A DNA stretch of 64,000 nucleotides from Pictodentalium vernedei (Eukaryota; Mollusca; Scaphopoda; Dentaliida; Dentaliidae): NCBI GenBank assembly GCA_031216915.1, contig CM062297.1, forward strand, positions 365,813,704-365,877,703, read 5' to 3'. The translations under genes were made by a program, and so were the position numbers. This document shows, piece by piece, positions 35,905 through 45,454 of the stretch (positions are counted from its first letter, which is position 1; each line of letters starts with the position of its first letter). The notes under the pieces are model-generated. The model searched no databases. It was not told where the DNA came from and saw nothing but the letters and a program-made list of their open reading frames with translations.

Positions 35905-36640
35905 TTGTCCCACGACAAAACATTTTGTCGGAGGACTATTGTAATCAGTTCCATGCGTCCATGTGTGCATGTGTGCATGCATTTGTTCATGTCTATCTAT
36001 CCATCCATCCATTCTTCCATTCTTCCATTCATTCATCCATCCATCCATCCATCCATCCATCCATCCATCCATCCATCCATCCATCCATCCATCCATCCGC
36101 CTGTCCATCCATCTATCTGTCTATCTGTCCATCTGTCCGGAGTGATAACTAAAGTTTGGGTCATCGAATCAAAATCAAATTTGGTGTATATGTCCCTTAC
36201 CCAAATGGTTAGGGGAATGCCAAATATCGGTGGGATCCGATAATTTTTGTTGCAGTTATGCCCCTTTTTCAACACTTTTCTGCCCAGTTTCTCAACTTTG
36301 GAAATTTGGTGTCCGGATGATAACTTCAGTTTGAGTTATTGAATGAACACCAAATTTTGTACATAGATTTGTCTCAAGAATGCGTAGGTTAAATTTGAAT
36401 TTGGGTCCAACCAATTTTGGCTGAGTTATGGACCTTTTTCCATTTTTTTTTAGTTTGAAAATTGGATGTCTGGTTGATAACTTTAGTTTGAATTATTGAA
36501 TCAACACCAAAGTTTGTACATGTTTTTGTCTCATCAATATGCAGGTCAAGTTCAAATTTGGGTTCTGTCCGACCGATTGTGGCTGAGTTATGGCCCTTTT
36601 TCCATTTTTTCGACTTTGAAAATTTGTTGTTTTTGTCTTC
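35905..36640 (+). repeat. Minisatellite element family G with CATC microsatellite
   Basis: Hairpin CCACGACAAAACATTTTGTCG, then a (CCAT/CATC)n tract at 35998-36120, then three to four ~125-base units (GATAACTTTAGTTTGAATTATT ... CAAATTTGGGT ... GAGTTATGGCCCTTTTTCC). The long Ile-His-Pro-Ser reading frame here is just the tetranucleotide repeat. Confidence 0.78.
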
Positions 36641-36689
36641 AATATGTCCAAAGTAAGAACTTGCAGTTGGGAGACCTAGCCCAAGACAG

Positions 36690-36905
36690 TGAACTTGTTT
36701 ACAAACTGAGTAGTTGAAAAAGAACTACTTTTCCAAAAATTTCATTAAAACCATATCATGTTAACACCTCTTGGAACGTGCTCATCGAGCACGTTCCAAC
36801 GAGGGGTCTCATGATATGGTTTTGTTGGAATTGTTTGAAAAATATGACAAAAATAATTAAAATAACAAATTTTGATATTGTGTGGGTTGGGTACAGGGTC
36901 AACTA
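36690..36905. mobile_element. Palindromic foldback element, diverged relative of the TTAA MITEs
   Basis: Core stem TCATGTTAACACCTCTTGGA / CCAACGAGGGGTCTCATGAT with GAACGTGCTCATCGAGCACG at the centre. The right end GGTACAGGGTCAA is a decayed form of GGTAAAGGGTTAA. Confidence 0.6.
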
Positions 36906-37730
36906 AAGTCAGAATCAATAATATATGTTTTGCTGGCAATTTAAGTGTTCTGAAGAACCTTCCAGGTTACTTATATATGTAATTGGATTTCACTGCTGAG
37001 GAAGACAATTTTCAAGAAGCCTCAGATGGCTCCAAGTAATAAAGTAGTTAATGCTTTGATTTACAACTTGATCACCCATCAATGATTTGCCTTAAACTAT
37101 AATGGAATCAATTCTGTCAATTTGTGACACCACAGGTTATTGGTTTTTGTGCGTTGAGGACATTTTACTCCCAAAGTACATTTCAGTGGTGATTGATTAT
37201 TTATGGTTTATGGGCGGATGTGTTGTAGTTATTCCTGCTGGCTGATATTTACCACTTCTTAGATCGTGTACTTGAAACTCAGTTGCTGTATGTATTTTCA
37301 GTTGTCTTTCTCAGGAGGGAAGAGATTTTGTTAAGTTTTTTAAGCCTAATTTAGTTCGCTTAAAAAAATTGTAACTTTATTTATATCTTCAGAATTCGAC
37401 TCACTATTATTGGAGATTTTTCTGAGTTATTAATTTTGTGACTTGAGTAATTTTATGAAACAGGTTTGTGTGGCAATGGAATGCTGTTAAATGAACAGCC
37501 ATTTTTCCTGTGGAAAGTATTCAGTTGACAGGATGACTTCTGTTAATCATAATTTTGTTATTCTGTTAATAGAATGACCCATGTTAATCATAAGTTTGTC
37601 ATTTTATGTTTTTTAAAGATGAACTGAGCATTTATTTTATTATACATGTATTTTTGTTTAACAGAGCTCAAAGAGCACCATCAGAAGAGATGCATGAAAT
37701 CAAGCCTGGAAATATGCAGACTGTCACCAA

Positions 37731-37822
37731 TAGAATGAGATCCCCAGTGGTTGAATTTGGTAATGCTACCCTGCAAGGTAGGGTAGCATAACTAAATTTA
37801 CCCCCTGGGGATCTAATTCTGA
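37731..37822. repeat. Short palindrome (~44-base arms)
   Basis: TAGAATGAGATCCCCAGTGG...GCTACCCTGC faces GGTAGGGTAGC...CTGGGGATCTAATTCT. A third, partial copy follows at about 37888-37935. This palindrome explains the exon-like frame at 37664-37776. Confidence 0.7.
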
Positions 37823-38071
37823 ATCAAGTTCTCAGGCCTAAACTGAAAGAGGTACCCATAGGATAAAATGGAGGATTCAAGCCCACTGTATGGGATAGCA
37901 TCAGCAGATTCACCCTCTGGGGACCTCATTCTGCAAATGACAGATTGCTTATTGCCAGGTTTGCACGGAATAGATTAAAACCTTATGATAATATTATTAC
38001 AGACAAAGAGGTCTGTAAACACAGAGATTCTGTAGCTGTCAGAATAATTTTTTGATGGATCACAGGACTTT

Positions 38072-39474
38072 TCAGCTCAACTGCCAACGTCAAGTATGAG
38101 CTATTGGGGATGGTTTGCAATGCGTCATCCATCTGTATGTCCTGTATGTAGCTCTCACCCAATCAGTTCCAAATTTCATATGTGGCTTTGGGACAAAGTC
38201 TAGATGGGAGATATCATTTTTTTAAAACATGGCTGCCTGTGGCCATCTTGGATTTGGATATAAATTGTCCAGCAATTTCTTTAGCATACTCTACAGGCTG
38301 CAGCTCTCACAAGATCAGTCCCAAATTTCATATGTTGCTTTGGGACAATGTCTAGATGGGAGCTATCAAATTTTTCCGAATTTCATTGAAAAACATGGCC
38401 ACCACCGGCCATCTTAGATTTAGCATATAGATTGTCAGCAATTCTATTAGCACACCCTACAGACCGCATCTCACACCCGAGCTATTTCAAATATCATATG
38501 TAGCTTTGGTGTGATGTCTAGATATGGGAGCTATTATCCCAAATTTCGTTGAAAAACATGGCCACCAGTGGCCATCTCAGATTTGGCATATAAATTGTCA
38601 ACAATTCCATTAGCACACCCGACAGGTTGCATCTCTCACCCGATCTTTTTCAAATTTCATATGTAGCTTTGGTGTGATGTCTAGATGGGCGCTATCGAAT
38701 ATTTCTGAATTTTGTTGAAAAACATGGCCACCAGCAACCATCTTGGATTTGGATATAAATCATAAACAATTCCTTTTAAGTCAGGGTTTCCGCTAGGGAA
38801 AAATTTGTGGGTCCGGTAGTTTAAACCTGATCTTTTTTTTGAATTTCATCTATAGCTTTGGTGTGATGTCTAGATGGGAGCTATCAAATTTTCCTGAATT
38901 TCGTTTAAAAATATGGCCACCAGCAGCCACCTTAGATTGGTATATAAATTGTCAACATATCCATTAGCGCACCCTACAGGCTGCATCTCTCACCCAATCT
39001 TTTTCGAATTTCATATATAGCTTTGGTGTAATGTCCAGATGGGAGCTATCAAATTTATCTGAATTTCATTGAAAAAAATTCCTGCCAGTTGCCATCTTGG
39101 ATTTGGCATCTAAATTGTCAACAATTCCATTAGTGCACCCTACAGGTCACACCTCTTACCCGATCTCTCTCAAATTTTGTATGTAACTTTGGTATGATGT
39201 CTATAGATTGGTGTTATCAAATTTTTATGCATTTTGTTGAAAAACATGGCCACCACCAGCCATCTTGGATTTGATATATAAATTGGTAACAATTCCATTA
39301 GCACACCTAACAGGCCGCATCCCTCACCCAAATTTTTACAGATTTCATATGTAGCTTTTGTGTGATATCTTTTCAGTAGAAATTTGAGTGAATGACTTGG
39401 CATTACTTGATCTTTCTATTTTGTTCAGTCCCTTCTTGGACAAGTTGAGCTGCAGTGTCATTGACACTTCCATT
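38072..39474 (+). repeat. Minisatellite element family D
   Basis: Starts CAGCTCAACTGCCAACGTCA then AGTATGAGCT, a CATCCATCTGTATGTC lead, then about eight ~150-base units (AAATTTCATATGTAGCTTTG ... GTCTAGATGGGAGCTATC ... AACATGGCCACCAG). Ends CAAGTTGAGCTGCAGTGTCA then TTGACACTTCCATT, the common 3' terminus. Confidence 0.85.
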
Positions 39475-39744
39475 ATTCATTGAACACTGGTTTACTCCAT
39501 TATACATGCAACAGGTCAGATGTACTACATGTAAATGTATGGTAAATGGTTAAGAGATTGAGAATTATATTTAATTAACAGGATTAGTTAATTGATAAGC
39601 CATTTAACCGTTTACACAATGTACACAAATACAATAGTGGCCCTGTATACTAAGGCGTACTGCATGCCAATGGTGCACTTGTCTTGAAGCAATGCTAACC
39701 CTGCTTGTGTGACCAGGGGCCAATACTATAAAACTTTTACACTT

Positions 39745-41200
39745 CTTCTTCTTCTTCTTCTTCTTTTCTTCTTCTTCTTCTTCTTCTTCTTCTTCTTCTT
39801 CTTCTTCTTCTTCTTCTCATACAAACTTTGTCTGGGCCATAACTTTTTTGTCTTTTGACCTACACCTTAGATACTTGGCATGTGGATGTATCACCATGAG
39901 CCGGTGTGCAGTGTACCATAGTGACCTTCATGTGACCTTGACCTTTGACCTGAAGGTCAGATTTATGTGTTTTTTTAAGGGAAACATCACACAAACTTTG
40001 TCCGGGCCATAACTTTTTTTGTCTTTTGACATACACCTTAGATACTTGGCAGGGAGCGCGGTGGCTCAGTAGGTAGAGGTGCAGGCTGCAAGCCGAGAGG
40101 TCCTCGGTTCGAATCCCACCTGCGGCAACCGCGTTGTGTCCTTGGGCAAGACACTTCATCTCCATTGCCCGCTATTTTATGCACTTTTTTAAGGGAAACT
40201 GTCTGGACCAGAACGTTTTTTGTATTTCGAGTCAGGCTTTAGATATTTGGCATGTGGATGTATCACCATGAGCCGGTGTGTAGCGTACCATTGTGACCTT
40301 CATGTGACCTTGACCTTTGATCTGAGGTCAGATTTGTGCTTTTTTCAAGGAAACTTTGTCCGGACCAAAACTTGTTTGTCTTTTGAGCCAGGCCTTAGAT
40401 ATTTGGCACGTGGATGTATCACCATGAGCTGGTGTGTCGAATACCATTGTGACCTTCATGTGACCTTGACCTCAAGGTCAAATTTATGTACTTCAAATAG
40501 GGAGTAATTGTCCAGACCAGAATGTTTTTGTTTTTTGACCTAGGACTTGGTTATTTGACATGTGGATGTGTCACCATAGGACCGCATGTCGTCTACCTCA
40601 ATGACCTTCATGTGACCTTGACCTCTGACCTTAAGGTCAAATTTATGTACTACAAATAGGGAATAATTATCCAGACCAAAACTTTTTTGTTTTTGGACCT
40701 AGGACTTAGATATTTGACATGTCACAGGTAATCATGACCTTCATTTGACCTTGACCTCAAGGTCAAATTTATGTACTTTAAATAGGGAGTAATTGTTCAG
40801 ATCAGAATTTTTTTGTTTTTTGACCTAGGACTTGGTTATTTGATATGTGGATGTGTCACCATGAGACCGCATGTCATCTACCTCGATGACCTTCATGTGG
40901 CCTTGACCTCTGACCTTAAGGTCAAATTTATGTACTTCAAATAGGGAATAATTGTCCAGATCCGAACTTTTTTGTTTTTTGACCTAGGACTTAGATGATT
41001 GACATGTGGATGTATCACAATGAGACCACATGTCATCATGACCTTCATGTGACCTTGACCTCAAGGTCAAATTTATGTACTTTAAATAGGGAGTAATTGT
41101 CCAGACCAGAATTTGGGTTTTTTTGACATGTGGATGTTGAGCTAGAACATAGATATTTATAACCCCGCTCCCCAATGGGGAAGTTGAGACATACTTGTTT
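39745..41200 (+). repeat. Minisatellite element family H, copy 1, with TGACCT-rich core
   Basis: A (CTT)n lead (39748-39817) is followed by about nine ~155-base units, each with CTTCATGTGACCTTGACC and TTGACCT/AAGGTCA motifs. A partial tRNA-derived SINE (40054-40170) interrupts the second unit. The right end near 41180 reads GGGGAAGTTGAGACATAC. Confidence 0.83.
40054..40170 (+). mobile_element. Partial tRNA-derived SINE (5' part)
   Basis: Well-preserved head GGTGGCTCAGTAGGTAGAGG, B box GGTTCGAATCCC and the start of the body GTGTCCTTGGGCAAGACACT. It is truncated at about 40170, where family H sequence resumes. Confidence 0.85.
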
Positions 41201-41324
41201 TTTTTGTTTTAAGTATTTCAAGTATTCAAAATAAATTTCTGGTTATTGAATATCTTAATTAAATTGAAAAGCATAGTTAAAAAAAATTGTTTTCAATATC
41301 CTTCGTTAAGTAAGTGTTATTATG

Positions 41325-41675
41325 TCTCCCCTTCCCAGAAGGGAGACATATTGTTTTAGTGCATATACTTCTTCTTCTCATACAAACTTTGTCCGGGGCA
41401 TAACTTTTTTGTCTTTTGACCTAGATCTTAGATATTTGGCATGTGGATGCATCACCATGAGCTGGGTGTGTCGCGTACCATAGTGACCTTCATGTGACCT
41501 TTGACCTGAAGGTCAGATTTATGTGCTTTTTTTAAGGGAAACTTTGTCCAGACCAGAACTTTTTTGTCTTTTGACCTAGACCTTAGATATTTGGCATGAT
41601 TGTCAATATTATTCATGTATATATAATTTGCAGTGCATTAAATAGAAAGGAAGGGGAGACATACGTTTTAGTGTG
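41325..41675 (+). mobile_element. Minisatellite element family H, copy 2, short and complete
   Basis: 5' hairpin TATGTCTCCCCTTC / GAAGGGAGACATA, a short CTTCTTCTTC lead, one and a half core units, and a 3' sub-terminal copy GAAGGGGAGACATA. This short form shows the element boundaries cleanly. Confidence 0.78.
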
Positions 41676-41788
41676 CTGTTGTCAGGAATAATAGTTAAAT
41701 TCTACAGGCCTAAGGGGTCATCCTTGATTGAGATTTGAAATGACAAAAGGTAATAAATCAAATGCCATATTTTGAACCCAGGTGATTG

Positions 41789-41818
41789 ATAGATCCCCCC
41801 CCCCCCCCCCCCCCCCCC
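41789..41818. repeat. Poly-C tract
   Basis: About 27 C bases between TAGAT and AAGTTATATAAG. Simple repeat. Confidence 0.85.
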
Positions 41819-41981
41819 AAGTTATATAAGAAAAAAATACAGTGTTTGTATTTGTATTGGCACTGTAGCTTTCGTTGGGTAAAATAATCGAGTGATGAAC
41901 TTTTTATAAAAATAAATCTGACAACCCCTTTTTGAGGGGAGATGAATTTTTTGCATTTTCTTTCCTTTTTTTCTGTTTCAG

Positions 41982-42107
41982 TCAATGTAATGATTGATGG
42001 AGTAGATATCATAGAGGTAGCAGGCCACTCCTCAATTCAGACCTTGTCATTTTTATGTACATATCCATCTATGCTGTTTAAATTTGTTTGACAAAGAGAC
42101 CAAAGGA
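41982..42107 (+). other. PITPNC1: Probable 5' UTR part of PITPNC1 coding exon 1
   Basis: A long pyrimidine tract ending TTTTTTTCTGTTTCAG (AG at 41980-41981) is an excellent 3' splice site 126 bases before the start codon. The reading frame opened by this site ends at a TGA (42089-42091) just before the ATG, as expected for leader sequence. An upstream non-coding exon is therefore likely, but I could not locate it. Transcript evidence would settle this. Confidence 0.5.
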
Positions 42108-42155
42108 ATGTATTTAAAAGAATACAGAATATGTATGCCACTTTCAGTGGAAGAG
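42108..42155 (+). CDS. PITPNC1: Cytoplasmic phosphatidylinositol transfer protein 1-like, coding exon 1
   Basis: Encodes the 16 N-terminal residues, including LKEYRICMPLSVEE, closely matching the start of vertebrate PITPNC1 (RdgB-beta), which has the same 16-residue first coding exon. The start is the ATG at 42108, with a G at -3. The exon ends in phase 0 at a GTAAGA donor (42156). The protein is a soluble START-like lipid carrier that binds phosphatidylinositol and phosphatidic acid; this segment is the first beta strand. The KIGQLYMI-type sequence that should follow is found in exon 2, 19.9 kb downstream in the same phase and strand. The short exon alone would be weak; together with exon 2 it is strong. 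Confidence 0.9.
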
Positions 42156-42475
42156 GTAAGAATATGAACTTTTATTATATGCTAAACGATAGATTATCGA
42201 AGAAATTGTGGAAAGATAGAAATCATATCCCCCACTGTGAAGATATAGAAATTTTCTCTTTCACGGTGTCAATCAAAATAATGGCTTTTAAAACATCACT
42301 TCAAGGTGAATAGAAGCCAAATTATTATTGGAAATGAGCAATTTGTTCTAGAAACGTATAATGAAAAGAAAATCTAGTGTTTTTGAGTGGATACCGATCA
42401 TTTCCAGCAATAATTCAACGCATATTCACCCTGAATTGATGCATGAAACCCGCTAGTCCAAACATGGCCTGAAAG

Positions 42476-42600
42476 TCCGTAATATAAGTTTTTGTATACA
42501 ATGGCATGGCGAGGGTTTGAACCCACGCTGAGAGAGTTTCCTTCGGCACCAACTGCCTAGCGAAACTATACTGAACCACACACACCACTCCGCCACTTAG
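42476..42600 (-). mobile_element. tRNA-derived SINE head, third type
   Basis: On the minus strand GTGGCGGAGTGGTGTGTGTG serves as A-box region and GGGTTCAAACCC as B box, resembling a class II (Leu/Ser-like) tRNA with a long variable arm. Followed by 'atgccattgtatacaaaa'. Related copies are at 58018 and 58330 on the other strand. Confidence 0.72.
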
Positions 42601-42691
42601 ATGCAACTATCTGATGAATAATTAAATAATTGAGTATTCCGTGTGTTCTGTACTGGCCTCGTATATATACTTGGTTAGCTAGCATTCCCTT

Positions 42692-45290
42692 TTTAGCTCA
42701 GCTGGCCTAAAAGGCCATGTGAGCTTTTCTCATCACTTGGCATCCGTCGTCCTCCATCCTCCGGCATCCGTAAACGTTTCACATTTTTATCTTCTTCTCT
42801 GTCACCGCTGAGCCGGTGTGAACCAAACTTGGCAGGAATGGTCTGTGGGAGGTCCTCTACAAACGAACCTCATTTTGTTCCCGTTGGATGAAAAACATGG
42901 CTTCCAGAGGCATTCTTTGATTCTGGTTGATGGATTTTCAAAATCTTCTCCTCTGAAACTGCCAGGCCAAATGTTTTGAAACTTCACATAAATGATGACT
43001 GGGACCCCCTCTACAAACGATCGTCATTTAATGTTGATTTGGTGACAAACATGTCCACAATTGCAGCTTATAGTTACTATAGAAACCCTATGAGAAATCA
43101 CATTTTCATCATCTTCTCTGGAACTACTGAGCTGGCATGAACCAAACCTGGCAGGGATAGTCTATGGGAGATCCTCTACAAACGATCCTCATTTTGATCC
43201 CATGGGTTTGAAAACATGGCCGCCAGAGGCATTATTTGATTCTGATTGGTGGATTTTGAAATATCATTTCCTCTTAAACCACAGGGCCAAATGTTTTGAA
43301 ACTTTGCATGGTTGATGTCTGGGACCCCCCTCTACCAACGATCATCATTTAATGTTGATCGGGTTGCAAACATGGCTTCAATTGCCGCTTATAGTTACTA
43401 TAGAAACCCTAATGAGAAATCACATTTTCACATGAACCAAACTGGACAGGAATGGTCTATGGGAGGTCCTCTACAAACGATCCTCACTTTGTTCCTGTGG
43501 GTTGAAAAACATGCCCGCCAGAGGCATTCTTTGATTCTGGTTGGTGGATTTTCAAAAATCTTCTCCTCTGAAACTGCCAGTCCAAATTGTTTGATACTTC
43601 ACATAAATGATGACTGGGACGTCCTCTACCAACGATCCTCACTTAATGTTGATCGGGATGTAAACATGGCCATAATTGTGGCTTATAGTTACTATAGAAA
43701 CCCTATGGGAAATCACATTTTCATCTTCTTCTCTGGAACTACTGAACTGATGTGAACCAAACCTGGCAGGGATAGTCTATAGCAGGTCCTGTACAAACGC
43801 TACTCATTTTGTTGCCGTGCATCGAAAAACATGGCTTCCAGAAGCATTTTTTGATTCTGATTGGTGGATTTTGAAAAATCTTCTCCTCTAAAACCAAATA
43901 TTTTGAAACTTTGCATGGTTAATGACTGGGACACCCTCTACCAACGATCCACATTAATGTTGATCGGGTTGCAAACATGGCTGCAATTGTGGCTTATAGT
44001 TACTGTAGAAGCCCTATTGGAAAACACATTTTCATCTTCTTCTCTGGAACTACTGAGCCAACGTGAACCAAACTTCGTAGGAATGGTCTATGAGAGTATG
44101 GAAAGATGTGGCCACCAGAGGCTATATTCTAGTTCTTAACCCAATGCCTCTCCTGTCTGCATGAAGATTGGTACTGTCAGCAAATTACTTGTTTTTTGAG
44201 AATCCGGTAAGGGTTAAGGGTTTGTTCCAGTTTTCTCTACTGAGAACTGGGAAAAAAAACCAAAATGTTGTGTATACAGTACAAGTCAAAATAAGTTGTA
44301 GCATAACTGCAATAAACTAAGTAAACTACTGCTCCTGCCCTGACAAAATCAGAATCTGACATTTTATGGAAAGCTGTCAGTGAGAGCTTTCCAGAAAATG
44401 ATGTCAGCTTCTAGTCTTATCAGTGTAGGAAGAGAAAGATACATAGTTTATAGGATTATCCAACAACTTATTTTGACTTGTACTGTAAACAAGTGCATCT
44501 GTAATTATGTTAATACATGTATTACTCTCAAGTTACTTATCAGAAATACTGATTGATGAGAGGTGTTTGGAAAGCATGGAAGTTTTGTTTATTTTCTTTT
44601 CCCATCTGACCAGTCAATTATGATATCATTTAAGATATGACAAAATTATTGGAATAAAATGTATTTCCTGTAAGCCTTTACCTATCCAAAGCTATTTGAA
44701 AGAGAATACTGTCTGAAAAAATTGTAATTTTCAAAATATTTGACCTTCTTTTACTGATTTTTTTCTCAAAACAGAATTCATAAATGTGTGGATTTTCAAG
44801 AAATCTTCTTTGAAACTACAAGCCCAAATGTTTTGAAATTAATGTGACTGATGACTGGAACCCCTTCTACCAATGATCCTCATTTAATCTTCGTCAGGTT
44901 GCAATTATGGCTGCAATTGTGGCTTATAATTACTATAGAAACCCTATAGGAAATCACATTTTCATCATCTTCTCTGAAAGTACTGAGCCAATGTGAACCA
45001 GACTTGGTAGGCATGGTCTATGAGAGGTTCTCTACAACTGGTAATCATTTTATTCCTGTTGGATGAAAAACGTGGCTGCCAGAAGCATTCTTTGATTCTA
45101 ATTGGTCAATTTTGAAAACTCTTCTCTGAAAGTACAAAGTCAAATGTTTTGAAACTTCATGTGATTGAGGACTGGGACACATACCAATGATCCTCATGTA
45201 ATGTTGATGGATGTTGCAAACATGGCCACAATTGCAGCTCATAGTTACCATGGACATCCTATTGGAATCACATTTCTTGGCTTTTCCCTC
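42692..45290 (+). repeat. Minisatellite element family E, copy 1
   Basis: Starts TTAGCTCAGCTGGCCTAAAA then GGCCATGTGAGCT (hairpin), a CATCCGTCGTCCTCC lead, then ~290-base units (TCTCTGGAACTACTGAGC ... CAAACTTGGCAGGAATGGTC ... CTTATAGTTACTATAGAAACC). Interrupted at about 44115-44790 by other repeats, including the MITE at 44275. It ends just before a poly-G tract. Confidence 0.82.
44275..44486. mobile_element. Tc1/mariner-like MITE, 25-base perfect inverted repeats
   Basis: Ends CAGTACAAGTCAAAATAAG / CTTATTTTGACTTGTACTG, identical over the arms and flanked by TA. Interior hairpin ATGGAAAGCTGTCAG / AGAGCTTTCCAG. The intact arms suggest a relatively young insertion in family E. Confidence 0.82.
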
Positions 45291-45390
45291 CGGAAAAGAC
45301 TATTGTTTTTCTATGGATTGTTATTTTTTTTTTAAGGCTTTTCCCTCTGGAAAAGACAGTTGCAGTTGTTTTTCTATGGATTATTATTTA

Positions 45391-45396
<6 letters not shown>

Positions 45397-45437
<41 letters not shown>
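45397..45437. repeat. Poly-G tract, 41 bases
   Basis: Uninterrupted G-run, continuing after one A with nine more G. It lies exactly between family E and the start of array J, and may form G-quadruplexes or mark an assembly weak point. Confidence 0.85.
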
Positions 45438-45438
<1 letters not shown>

Positions 45439-45454
45439 GGGGGGGGGTTGAGGG

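Noticed and set aside
35905..36145. Ile-His-Pro-Ser repeat protein
   Set aside because: Translation of a CATC tetranucleotide microsatellite; open in several frames on both strands.
37606..37791. Possible exon with good splice-like borders (TTTTTGTTTAACAG ... CAAGGTAGGG)
   Set aside because: The 3' half lies in one arm of a palindrome (37731-37822), the protein resembles nothing I know, and the frame does not continue into PITPNC1 exon 1.
40054..40132. Functional tRNA gene
   Set aside because: The A and B boxes are good, but the sequence runs straight into the SINE body and lacks a convincing acceptor-stem pairing; other copies show the same fusion.
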